From the NCBI RefSeq assembly GCF_963169125.1, contig NC_084799.1:64340643-64404642 (forward strand): a stretch of DNA of 64,000 bases, in the 5' to 3' direction. Below are positions 45,501-56,396 of this stretch, one piece after another. The DNA comes from Humulus lupulus. Its lineage: Eukaryota > Streptophyta > Magnoliopsida > Rosales > Cannabaceae. The notes under the pieces were generated by a model. The model worked only from the letters and a program-made list of their open reading frames with translations, had not been told where the DNA came from and did no database searches. The translations under genes and the position numbers were made by a program. The stretch's first letter is position 1. The number at the start of each line of letters is the position of its first letter.

Positions 45501-46380
45501 AAGAAAATACAAAAACATGTATACTATGTCCGCAAAAGATTATTGGGGGCAGAATTGAGATACCCATTAATGGAAAAACTGGCCCTGAGCCTAATAAATG
45601 CATCTCGAAAGCTCCGACCCTACTTCCAAGCACATCCTATTCATGTGTTAACTGACCAGCCACTGTGACAAGTTTTGTCCAAACCAGAACCATGCAGAAG
45701 ACTATTGAAGTGGGTTGTCGAACTCGGACAGTTCAAGATCACTTATCACCCAAGAACGATGATCAAATGACAGGCTCTGGCAGACTTTATTGTCGAATTC
45801 ACTGGGATCACCAACGACGAAGTTGTAACCCCAGCCCTCGAGCTGTGAAAACTTTATGTCGATGGATATTATAACGAAAATGGATCGAGGGCAGACATCA
45901 TATTAATTGTGCCAATAGGAAATCGCTTCCACTCGGCTCTGAGGTTTATATTTGAAGCGTCAAACAACAAGGCTGAATTTGAGGCATTACTAGCAAGACT
46001 TCGAATCGCCAATGAGCTCAAAGCAAAGGCTACACTTTGCTATAGCGACTCGCAGCTGGTTGTTAACCACGTCCTGGGGGAGTATCAGACTCGTGGTATA
46101 AAAATGGATGCATACCTAGAGAAAGTAAAAGCAGCACTCGGACAGTTTGAGTTCTACGCTATAGAGCAAGTCCCTCGGGAGCAAAATTCGAATGCAGACG
46201 CATTGGTCAGGCTCGCCACAACTAATGAGGCTAATACACTGAATGTGGTCCTAGTAGAATTTCTATCGACCTCGAGTATTAACGAGCCTGACAAAGTAGA
46301 AGTATCAATGATTGACTCACAACCAACCTGGATGATCCCAATAGTTGACTACCTCGAAACCGGCAGTCTCCCAGCAGACC
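45501..46380 (+). pseudogene. Element H RNase H and second archaeal-type RNase H
   Basis: The first RNase H region (45500-45790, several frames) shows YYVRKRLLGAELRYPLMEKLALSL and PIHVLTDQPL. It is followed by ALADFIVEFTG and then a second RNase H: LYVDGYYNENGSRADIIL, FHSALRFIFEASNNKAEFEALLARLRIANEL, LCYSDSQLVVNHVLGEYQTRG, REQNSNADALVRLAT (as pieces). Catalytic Asp, Glu and Asp are all present (YVDG, AEFEAL, YSDSQL). An extra RNase H in this place is diagnostic of the Tat group, which is the basis for classing H. ORF 45909-46571 carries most of it. Confidence 0.9.
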
Positions 46381-47152
46381 GGAACGAGGCTAGAAAACTG
46401 ATGTATCAAATTCCAAGATACACGATTGTGGAATGGAAGTTGTATAGAAGAGGGTATTCTATGCCATTACTTCGATGTGTAACTCCACCCAAGGCAAAAA
46501 ATATTTTGGAAGAAATCCATAAAGGGTTTTATGGAGATCACACTGGGGGCATAGTTTATCAGAAAAGGTGATAAGGCAGGGGTACTTCTGGCCCACAGTC
46601 AAGGTGGACTCGTTCGAATACGTCAAACGATGTGATAAATGTCAACGGTTTTCCTCAATTCCACGAGCTCCACCCACCGAGCTTACCATGATGAGCTCCC
46701 CATGGCCATTGACAATATGGGGAATTGACCTCATAGGCTCCTTGCCAACTGGAAAAGGTGGAGTAAGGTATGTTGTGGTCGCAATTGACTATTTTACAAA
46801 ATGGACCGAAGTTGTACCCTTGGCCACTATTACCTCGAAGAAAGTCCTAGATTTCGTAGTAAAAAATATCATCTGTAGATATGGGATGCCCAGAAAGATA
46901 GTATCAGATAATAGGACCCTGTTCGACAGTGATCTGTTTACACATTTCTACGGAAAAAAATGGGATAATAAAAAGTTTCTCCTCTGTGGCCCATCCCCAG
47001 TCAAACGGCTAGGTCGAAGCAATAAGACTTTAAGAAGCTCCATTAAGAAAAGGCTGGAAGAGGCGAAGGGGAAATGGCCCGAGGAGTTGCCTCAAGTCTT
47101 GTGGGCTTATAGAACCACAACATGGACTTCAACAGGGCATACTCCCTTCTCA
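46381..47152 (+). pseudogene. Element H integrase, first part
   Basis: KNILEEIHKGFYGDHTGG starts the zinc region (46500), a frame change at 46570 leads to GYFWPTVKVDSFEYVKRCDKCQRFS. The core has IWGIDLIGSLPTGKGGVRYVVVAIDYFTKW (as pieces) and IVSDNRTLFD. The third catalytic segment is damaged by a frameshift (VKRLGRSNKTL in place of the usual Glu-containing stretch). It continues GKWPEELPQVLWAYRTTTW, GHTPFS and is cut at 47152 by C4. It resumes at 50005 with LAYG. Confidence 0.92.
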
Positions 47153-50004
47153 TGTAGTGTCCCAAATTTTTTACTTAGCTAGATAGTAGTAGTAGTAGTT
47201 TGCAGTATGTTAGATTCCGTGGATTTTAGTTCAAGTCGGGACTTAGTTGGAAACTCGTAGCAACAGTTATGGATTTTATAAGTTTATCCTATAGTTTAGA
47301 AATATTAATTATAACATAAGGTTTGATTAATATTGTTGGTTCTAGAAATATTATTTATTATAACCTAAGGTTTAGATAGAATTATTAAGAATGTGACACT
47401 TGTCATAATCATGTTTATTAAGGATTTAGGTATTTATGATGAATATATTAAACAAAAGAAAGATCTAGAAGCTCTAGAACCTTCCAGAAAATGTTAGGAT
47501 CACGTTTAGACTTAGTCAAAACTGTTTTATCAATTCAAAATATGTTGAAAAAGTGCAAATACGTGTTTGATATATCAACATATGCTGATATATCGCAGCT
47601 TTAGGGGCTGATATATCGCCTACAGAAGATACGGAAAACACGTCGACTTCGCACGAACGATCGAACAGGGCTTGGGAATATGGGGGGAGGCGATATATCG
47701 CCTATAGGGGGCGATATATCGGCTCCAACTCTTATTTTTGAAAGTTTGTGATTTTAATTTTAAAAATAACCTTAACCACTTAGACCTGCATTTGAATGAT
47801 TTTGACCGAGTTCTGGGAGTCTGTTGAACGAAAATTCAAATCTTTTTCATTTATTTATTCAAATTAAAAGGGGTTAGTTTCACTCCTTGAACTCTATAAA
47901 TAGGACCTTGTTGACACGGATCTTCGTCAACAGGTAATTATACGAATAAGTGGGATGGATTAGTGCTAATTGGTGAACTGTAATATGAAAATAATTATAT
48001 TTTAGACTGGAGAAACTAATATCATGGGAAGATGATCACTCCTTTCTTTTTAGGTGGGTCGAAGGTTAAAATCCCTCTAGTCCACCAGACGATATTATTG
48101 ATATATCTTGACTATTTCTTACAGAGTGTTTCTTTAAAAAAATATGCCCAACCCCTTGCACTACCCAGGGTCTTGGTATTTATAGGAAGAAGATATCTGG
48201 GTTGGCAATGGGGTCATCCCGTGATCTCTTTATCCTTCACGTCATCTCTGTGACACTGATGATTAATTCCTAAACTTTGCAGTGAAGTGTGGTCTAATCA
48301 ATAGGTAAGGAGGGATAATAGGCCGCATGGCCCAAATCAAGCGTGGGATGTCTGAACACGCACGTTTATAATGTGTGTCCGAGAATTCAGGAATAGAATA
48401 GACACGTGATGTCTGATATATGCACGTTTATATTGCGTGGATGACTTTACAAGGGTTTGGATGTCAGATCTCTGTTGCATCACGAGCTTAATGTGGCGCC
48501 AGCTCATGACACTCATATTGCTGACATGATGCCTCCAAATAGTAGTTAACTCTCTAATCAGCTCGGGCTGGACAAAAGGAGGCCCGTAACAAACAGCTCC
48601 GGGTGGACGATCTACACGTGTCAGATCGAATTAGGCCCTTTTCTAGCTCGTCAATATGCGCGGATATTTAGGGCGTACAGACCTAGTACTCAGTCATTTT
48701 CTTCATTCTTCAAGCATTTGTTCAGAGCCTCTAAGTTGCTAAGATTACTATAGAGATAAACACTTGGGTTTTTGGGTTTATAATCTTTATCATTCTAAGC
48801 TTTTCTAAACACTTGGGAAGTGAGATATAGTGTTATTTCGGTATCGAGGTATAGATCATGTCCTAGTTATCCAAGGCATTCTTATCTTTAAGTTCAATTC
48901 TTCATGGTTCTTTAGTTTTCTTTTATTTTCTTTTTAGATCCTAACTCTTGTTTATGATTCTTGGTTAGGTATTTAAGTTTCTTGAAACTTAAGGTTCTTT
49001 TCGGTAAGTTTCTACTTGGATGGTTTAGTTCTCTTTTCATCTTCATTCTTTAGAAATATTCATGGTTTGGCTATTGGTTTTTAGGAGTGTTCCAATCCCG
49101 TTCTTGTTCTCAAATATCCCAGTTTTTTGTAAGGAAAATAGGATAGATTATATGTGTTTGTATGTTTATGTTATTATATGTTTTATGCTATAATATGTAT
49201 ATGTATAAATATGTTTTGTAGTCCTTGGGCATATGACTTGCTTAGATAGAAAGCCCCAAGAATATGTTTTATAGTCGCTTCGGCATATGACTTGCTTAGA
49301 TAGCAAGCCCCAAGAATTTTTATCATTTTCATGGTTTAGAGTTATGATTTACCCTACCTCGATTAGTAGAAAGAGGACCTAGATGGGTTATCATATACTA
49401 CCATGTGATCTAACCTACCTCGATTAAAAGACAGAGGACCTAGATGGTTTATCACATGCCATGTTAATGAGTTAATGGCCATTAATATTGTAGTCCTATA
49501 TGATATATGTTTTTATAGTCATATGTTTTATAGTATATGTTTATGTTATAATCTTATGTCTTATGATATATGTTGTTAGTAGATTTTCCTTGCTGGGCAT
49601 TAGGCTCATTCCTTAATTTTTAGCTAGATGTAGGAAAATGAATATGGAAGGCGGAAAGATTCATGGTAGCTTGGCTTGTGTGTTGATAATGAATGGATTG
49701 AATGGACTACGTGAATGATTGAGGATGACGTTATTTTTAAGTCTTTTGAATTATGTTTCTCTTGTAATTCCGCACTTGTTTTTTTTTTAAACAGTTGATT
49801 TAAGTCTACTGTTTATGTTTTTATGTATTAAACAATGGGTTCCCATACCGTATTTTATATTTCATATTCTACTTTGTATTTTGCACAATATTTATTTTGG
49901 GGTTTTAAATAAAGTTATGTTATTTCTTATGTATGTTCCAAAAATAGTAGCTATGTCTAGTAGTTTTAATGGTCTAAGGTCTTAGAAATAGTTGGGTCAT
50001 TACA
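47153..50004 (+). mobile_element. C4: solo LTR of family C inside H integrase, interrupted by L
   Basis: TGTAGTGTCCC to GGGTCATTACA, flanked by TCTCA (47148-47152) and TCTCC (50005-50009), a TSD with one mismatch. Without L it is about 2.08 kb. TATA box at 47895-47902. It contains palindromes of the GGCGATATATCGCC type (47689-47702 and around 47575-47725) and two copies of a GCATATGACTTGCTTAGAT segment at 49229 and 49283. Excision rejoins integrase TPFS with LAYG. Confidence 0.92.
47909..48679 (-). mobile_element. L: small solo LTR inside C4
   Basis: Exact TSD GACCT (47904-47908, 48680-48684), 771 bp. Ends on the plus strand are TGTTGACACGG and GGGCGTACA. On the minus strand it starts TGTACGCCC and ends with the stem GTTGACG...TGTCAACA, like H. 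C2 (reverse complement) shows the empty site CTATAAATAGGACCTAGT. It is the youngest insertion in its chain. Confidence 0.9.
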
Positions 50005-50410
50005 TCTCCCTAGCTTATGGATGCAAGGCCATGTTATTAATTGAGGTCGAAATCCCAACAATACGGCGCAATGCGTACAATCAGGCCTCGAACCAATCTT
50101 AGCTTGAAGAAAGTCTATACCTCATTGAAGAAAGACGAGATGAAGCCCAATTGAAAAATGCTACATACCAACAATGAGCTACTAGGTACTTTAACAAAAG
50201 GGTTCGAGATAGAAAATTCGGATTGGGAGACCTGGTGCTAAGGCGCATATTCTTAGCCACACGAGACCCGTCTGCTGGGGTACTTGGACCTAACTGGGAA
50301 GGGCCTTACCAGATCGAGTCTATTGTTCATCCTGGAGTGTATAAGCGAAGAATTGGTTCTGCGAGCTTGGAATGGTGAACATGTACAACCTTATTATCAG
50401 TAATGTAGGA
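50005..50410 (+). pseudogene. Element H integrase, C-terminal part
   Basis: LAYGCKAML, EVEIPTIRRNAYN, LEESLYLIEERRDEAQLKNATYQQ, RYFNKRVRDRKFGLGDLVLRR, GPNWEGPYQIESIVHPGVYKR: the standard Tat integrase tail (GPY/F module). Two stops are inside (after NQS and TYQQ). The frame fades near 50400. No chromodomain, as expected for this clade. Confidence 0.9.
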
Positions 50411-51489
50411 ATGGTGTTTTAATTGTAACCAAGCATGTGCTTGATTTTTGACTTTTTTCTAAATTTCGTTCAAAGAGTTGTATTTTCTTTTTTAGTGTTG
50501 TACTTTTTTGCAAACCCTCATAATTCAATAACCTACGATCATACTCATATGATATTAAGGGGGCATAAGTAGTATAAAATCATACCATAGGTTTGAAAAA
50601 ATATAACATAAAGAAAAAGAAAAGTAATGTCTGGATTATTAACCTGACATGAAAATTTATAAGTGTATGGATTATTAACCAAACACGCGAGCTAAAAATG
50701 TCTGGATTATTAACCCAACATGAAAATTTATAAGTTTATGGATCATTAACCAAACACACGAGCTAAAAATGTATGGATTATTAACCCGACATGAAAATTT
50801 ATAAGTGTATGGATCATTAACCAAACACGCGAGCTAGAAATGTCTGAATTATTAACCCGACATGAAAATGTATAAGTGTATGGATTATAAAACAAACACA
50901 CGAACTAAATAAGTTTGGAATAAACCAACAAAACCTAACTGACAATAAAAAGTTGAAATTCTAGGTAAACCAATTGCATACTAAGTCGACTCTGGGACTG
51001 GAAAATTTTGCAAATAAGTTTCGACCTCGCAACCTCGAGAACATACTCGAGGATGAGGAAAAGTGACTTGAAAAGCAAAATATAACTAGACTACTAAAAT
51101 TACATGCCAATTAAGTACTTTCGGGTACATGGTAAAAGTAAGGTTCGACCTTGATAATAACCAAGTCGAACATGGATACTTTGAATAAACTTTGCATGTG
51201 CATTGAAATTTGAACTTAAATCCAATAGATGTATTTTTATGAATAAACAAATATGAAAGCAAGTCCTTAATATTGGCAGGCTCAAAATATTTCGATCTAG
51301 AAATATAAGGCATAATATTAAGGTAAAAAGCTAAAGAAAAAATCAAGTGCATAGAGAGTTTCGAGCTAGAAAATGGTTTGCATAAAAATTGATCGCTCAA
51401 AATCAAGCTATAAAATTTTCTTTGCCCCAAGGGCACCAAAATAATAAAAGTAGTTACAAAAAAATTCAATGGGTCGCAACCCATAAATC
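50411..51489 (+). other. Element H spacer between integrase and antisense gene
   Basis: Non-coding apart from the tandem array at 50629-50912. It is T/A-rich to 50600 and then rich in CGAGCT-type words. No other feature is visible. Confidence 0.7.
50629..50912. repeat. 71-bp tandem array downstream of H integrase
   Basis: Four direct copies starting at 50629, 50700, 50771 and 50842. Each unit contains two related halves (GGATTATTAACC occurs twice per unit, with CGACATGAAAA and AAACACGCGAGCT alternating). The half-unit similarity suggests an older ~35-bp duplication. No unique spacers. Confidence 0.95.
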
Positions 51490-54414
51490 TTGGCCTCAAG
51501 ATTTGGATGTTTCTCCAACTGCAGCCCCCGAAGTCTCTGCTACTTCCTTGGCCTTGAGCATGGCCTCGTCCTCCTTGAGCCGAGCCTGCCACTTGGCGAT
51601 AAAATCAGCCTCCAGATTGGCTAAGAAACTGGTGTCAAGGTCGCAATTGTTCACCCAAATTAAATACATTGACATATCTACGGCACAATATTTTTTGGTT
51701 TTGAACTCCTCCAGAAGACAAGTCTTCTCACCCTCAATGACTTCAAAGGTCATTTTATTTTCCTTCTCCAGCTTAGCATTTAGTTCTTGAATTTCCTTGA
51801 TCTTGGAGTCTTTTTCCTTAATCTAGGAATTCTTAGCCTCAACCTCCTTCAGGGTCACCGCCAGCGTCGACTTGAAGTCAAGGACCTTTTGGACCTCTTT
51901 CAGAGCAGCCTGCAGCCTTGACTCGATCTCAAAAACTTTTTGAATGGCTGCATCTCTGGCCACCACCTCGAGCCCCATTTCTTTCAGCTCATCCACAAGC
52001 CTCAGCTAGGCATCTCTAGCTTCCTACGCACGCACCCTGCTCGCAGTCACCTCGTTGTTCAACATAAAGTTATGCTGAATGAAGGATGCGAAAGCCTATA
52101 CACAAAAATATATACAGGTTAGCAAAGCACAATATAAGAATAAAATAATAAGGTTAGAGCCTAAATGACTAACCTAGGAGAAGAGATCGCCACCCTTGTG
52201 AAAAAGAGTGTTGGCATCCCGACAGGTGGTCAGAAACTCCCATTGAGGGGCCCTGAGATGACTGAGACTTCAACCCACATGGGTCAAGGTGTCAGAGCCT
52301 AGGTTGGCTCCATGGGATCCCGCTGCATTGTCAACCACGAACTCAGGAGCACGAGTTGAGATCGACAGGAAGCGCTCACGCGCAGGAGCTTGGCCTTTTC
52401 TCGCAGGGGCAGCATGGACCTTTTGGATGGTTTGGACAACAGGAGGTAGAGTAGAGGCAGGCATTGCTAGCTCGAAGACAATGCTCGGTCTGAGCTCAGG
52501 AGTAGGATCGGCAGGTTGACTCAAATTTCGAGCTACCGAGACTGGAGGTACCACCTCAGTCATTTTGGGCATCTTGGAGGGGCGACCTCCTTTTTGTGAG
52601 GCTCACTGGTGCTTAGTCGCTTTCGCAGCCATGGGCTGGTTGAGCACGTTCTCTAAGTCCGAGTCCATATCACCTTAAAAACATAAAGATCATACTTTAG
52701 TGATCGAGCAAGAGTCAGTAAAGGAAATAAGACTCAAGGATAACAAAAACCTAATCGATAGTCTCGACTGAGCTTGAGCTCGGGGACCAGAAAATTCCCC
52801 CATCTTCATAAGACACTGGGGGAGTCCCATCTCTATAAATGGCAGACAACCTTGAAAGGTCTCTATAAATGTTGGTTACGTATTGAACGACTACCCCATA
52901 CCAAACCTTGTTCAGACTACACATTGTTTGATATTGACCTAGCAAGCTATCCCACCTATGAACCCTAAGATCTACCCATGACCATACTAAGAAATTATTC
53001 CTAGGGTCCTTAATGAGGATCATAATCTCGGGTTTGTGCTTAAGTAAGGATGGAGACCACATGGAAAATTTTAACACAACTTTAACTCTGTTAGCCAAGC
53101 TCGGTGAGGCTTCATCATGAGCTTCGTTGCCTGAGGCAGGCCAATCGTGTCGGCGGGAAGCAGGGGCATGAAACTGCGAGCTAGAAGATCTCCTCCTGGG
53201 AGGAAGTCTGTCAGTAGGGAGGGGCACGTGTTCCCACCTCGAATATTTGTGATATGCCAAGTCATCTGTGGATTGGTCTTCTTCTAATAGGCCGCAAGCC
53301 CGGAGCTGGTCTTCGTGAAGAGGTAGGACAAGGACCTTCGACCAAAATGAAGCTAAAGCATGGCTGCCTTGTGCTCCACCATCATTTCTGATGGGGTGAG
53401 GCAGTGGTAATTTGCTGCAGGAACAACTAAGTATGAATATTCCGAGCCTAACTATTCAATGGAAAAAGGGACAAGAATGATGAAATACTTACGGATGCGT
53501 TGGAAGGAATAAAATCTGGATGGAGCGAGACCGTCCGTCCAGAAAAACGTGAGCTTGAAATTTGGAGGGTGATTTGGCATATCCTTAAAAAGTCATTTTT
53601 CCTTCAGATAACACGATAGGTAGTAAAATCCATCTCCTCCACGAGCTCGAGAAGGGTTACACTTAAGACAAAAAAGATATAATATCTCTTGTTGCAAAGG
53701 CCCTTCCCACTTAAGCTCGTGGTATAGCGACTTGAGGGCTGACAAGACCCTGAAGGAGTTGGTTTGGAGCTGGAAAGGGGTGAGCCCAAAAAAATCAAAG
53801 ATGTTCTTGAAATATGACTTCAGTGGTAGCAGAGCCCTCGCCCTCATGTGCTCGCGACTCCATGCCTCGAGCTTGATTTTACAGTCAGGATTGCAATCCC
53901 TCGGGGCAAAGCAGCTTCGTTCATTCAAGCTCGCTGCCTAGCACCTCAGGGTGCCAAAGAGCTTGAGGCCGTGATACGCCAGTAACTTGAATATCTCGCT
54001 GGTAGATGTGACTGAGCTCTAGTAGTGCTCAGCCTCGAAGAACTCCTCCTTCGAGGTGGGGATTGAGAAAGCTTGGGAGGTTGAAGAACGTGTTGAAGAG
54101 TCTTCCATTAGAGAGAATGAAAGTACAACAGGTTTGAAGGCAACGATGACTTTGAGATTAGGATCTAATGGAATAGGCCTGATCTCGAGGTTAGGATCAG
54201 GATAAACTGCCACTCGGAGTATCTTTCTCTTTTTCTCCTTGACCTCGTCCATTTGGCAACGAAAGCAGTCTTTAATATCCTCTTGCTCACACCTTTCTTT
54301 GTGCTCGAGTATTAGCCGCTGGTTTTGGGTGAAGGGCGATTTAGGACTGGGAGTTGATGGGAGGTATGGGATAGCGAACTCGGGCCCCCATCGAACATCA
54401 GAGTACTGCGACAT
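51490..54414 (-). pseudogene. Element H antisense gene: PF04195-like protein with coiled-coil tail, spliced, broken
   Basis: Runs against element H. ATG 54414 opens MSQYSDVRWGPEFAIPYLPS, with a Cys/charged segment (CEQEDIKDCFRCQM). After a stop at 54019 the domain region 53928-53593 reads LEAWSREHMRARALLPLKSYF, FFGLTPFQLQTNSFRVLSAL, YLFCLKCNPSRARGG, which parallels E (HPFFQGVANYFGV, PFQITPNGYRML). Two GT-AG introns are readable: 53492-53415 (78 nt, GTAAGT/TGCAG) and 52750-52674 (77 nt). A further acceptor near 52098 suggests a third. The exon after the second intron begins MDSDLENVLNQP, matching the MDS start of E's exon 3. The 3' exons (52100-51490) are charged and coiled-coil-like (LVDELKEMGLEV, ALKEVQKVLDF, LEKENKMTFEVIEGEK). 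Function unknown. Confidence 0.78.
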
Positions 54415-55387
54415 CTAACAAGAAAGAAAAGGGTGAGGGCCCAGTATATTGGAAATCATAAGGAAAGTATAATTTTGATAACTCGATCTCGAAAGCTCGA
54501 GATAATGAGATTTCCTCAATCAAGACTAAAGCCTCAAAAGGGCGAGATTAACTTGAATGTGATCCCCGAACTATTGTAATATTCAGGCTTCGAGCGTGAA
54601 CTCACGCGAGAGTAGGGAGGTTGATACTAGTTTCAAGGAATCCCGGATTTTCAGGAAAAAAATTGGCGATTACCCGTAAAGGTGATATTTTTGGGATTTG
54701 TACATTAAACCATAAATAAAAAAAAACCCCTATTTATTAGGCTACATGAAACTCTCTCTGACCAGAAAAATCCCATTTTACATTTTTACAATAGAGAATT
54801 TGGGTCTAAAACCGTGATTTTGATTACATTACAATAACTCAGATTAGAAGTTTGCCTAATATCGATCAAGCAGTCTTATAAAACTAGTGAAAAAGCAGTA
54901 CATAGAAAACACGTAAAAAATATATATACCAAAGAAAGAGAATCAAGAATAGAAAGTACTGGAGCAATTGTAGGAGCGGTTGCAGGAAAGACTTCACAGT
55001 GTCGAAAGTGCTGGAGTTAATTTGTTTCTTCAGTTTGGAGAACATGCAAAGAAAAATATAATAATAAGGCTCTGGTTCGTCCTGGTTCGGTTTTTCTTTT
55101 CTCTGGATAATGAAATAAAAGTGATGACGAAGAAGAAAAGGGGTATATATATATCCCAGAGGGATGTCAAAGGTCGGACAAATCTAGGCCTTTGGTTTGA
55201 TTTGGAATTTGATCCAATGGATGGGGTATGAATATGACAATGGTTTCAAAAAGTTGAGATATGAAAAGACGTGGGCAGAAGTAGGGAGTACTTAGCTCAC
55301 TCGTGTCCATACTCGAGTATGGTAGGTGGCACGATTTTTGAAAGTAGAAGTTCAAAAGTCTCCTTCTCATAGGATTCAAACCAACAC
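54415..55387 (-). other. Region upstream of the H antisense gene
   Basis: No recognisable protein. It should contain the promoter of the antisense gene; a TATATATA run lies at 55147-55154. Small open frames on both strands have no domain. Confidence 0.5.
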
Positions 55388-55403
55388 TTTTGAGGGGGAA
55401 AAA
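55388..55403 (+). promoter_or_regulatory. Element H polypurine tract
   Basis: TTTTGAGGGGGAAAAA runs directly into TGTTACACCC of the 3' LTR. Confidence 0.85.
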
Positions 55404-56242
55404 TGTTACACCCAAATTCCGAGAATAGAAATTATGGTCTCGAAAGACAGGCTCGTAAAATGTAAGCTCGAAATAAGAAAGTGTGACACGTCATCAGCAT
55501 TTATGCGGATTGGGTTTGGCAGTTTTGCTCGACATTAAGATGATGATGATGGAATTGGTGAGCTCAGAACTACGTGTGGTCTCGAAGATGTTTCGAGGTT
55601 ACAAGTCAAGCTCAAATCTATAAATACAATTGTTCAACACTTGTATAAACTTCCTAGTTTATTCTTATTGGCGATCGAGCACCAGTTAGGAAGGTTTGAG
55701 CCTGAGAATTGTGAGCTCGAAGAGGATGATCTCGATAAAGTTACTTGCTAAGGATGAGGTTAACCAAAATGTCGAGCTCGTGATGTTGGTTGATCTCGAA
55801 AGTACATATGCTATATGTTCAAGGTCGATAATCTAGTTTGAATACGGTTACTGTTTGAAAATCCCTATTTCTTGGGGATTTGTTGTAATCTGATAATGAA
55901 TCTCAACTATCATGGGATATTATGTAATTAACACATTTATTTGTATTTATTTAAATTTTGAATTATAATTTCCCGAAATAAGAGGGAAGATATCTTGTAA
56001 ACAAGTCTATAAATAGACTGGAGAAATTCATTTGTAACGACGCTGAATTTTGGACTGGGAAGACTCTATGGAAATTTCTTTCAAAAAGATTTGAGAGAAT
56101 TCCCCCATTCAATAATATTGACTCGTGGACTAGGCAGATTTTAATTGCTGAACCACATAAAATATCATGTATTTTTCATTGATTTTCCCAATTCTGTGCT
56201 AAGTGCTCTTTTATTTTAAGTTGACGAAAACCAGTGTCAACA
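55404..56242 (+). mobile_element. Element H 3' LTR
   Basis: TGTTACACCC to CCAGTGTCAACA, 839 bp, TATA box at 56008-56015. It is highly similar to the 5' LTR, with the terminal stem intact here (GTTGACG...TGTCAAC with a G-T closing pair, 56220-56242). Confidence 0.93.
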
Positions 56243-56396
56243 CATGATTAATAATATTGTATGTTAATGTTTCCGTCTGGATATTTTCTTGTTCATATAA
56301 ACTGTTTATATGAGTGATGAAATTTTTTATTGTTGTGAACAATGGGCCCGCCACGCCTATTCCCATGCGTACTCTGAATGCTTTTCCAACACTCTT

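Larger units (their letters stand above)
40797..56242 (+). mobile_element. Element H: Tat-type Ty3/gypsy inside K, with antisense gene
   Basis: LTR, gag, PR, RT, RNase H, second (archaeal-type) RNase H, integrase, tandem repeat, antisense gene, polypurine tract, LTR. TSD CATGA at 40792-40796 and 56243-56247. Without C4 it is about 12.6 kb. The second RNase H and the reverse-oriented gene after pol are features of the Tat clade (for example Grande-like elements). All frames carry several stops. Confidence 0.93.
31570..56391 (+). mobile_element. K: solo LTR of B's own copia family inside B reverse transcriptase, split by F and H
   Basis: Starts TGTTGGGAATAG and ends CTTTTCCAACA (inverted TGTTGG/CCAACA). 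Its three pieces are 31570-32796, 39919-40796 and 56248-56391, together about 2249 bp. They follow B's 3' LTR (57669 on) closely at the start (GGGAAT-G-GCCCTTAAAGCAA) and in the CACATCTTGAGGTGTAGAG block, and diverge more at the end. There is no coding sequence of its own. A perfect 11-bp-arm hairpin (ATGGCACAGTC loop TAGA) lies at 40168-40193. The TSD is CTCTA (31565-31569) and CTCTT (56392-56396). Confidence 0.88.

Noticed and set aside
47909..47931. The inverted repeat TGTTGAC...GTCAACA at 47909 as a transcription terminator
   Set aside because: It is the end of LTR L and recurs at the ends of F, H and J; no bacterial-type terminator is expected here.
50629..50912. CRISPR-like regular repeats here and at 38105-38293
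   Set aside because: Direct tandem repeats without unique spacers, inside plant retrotransposons.
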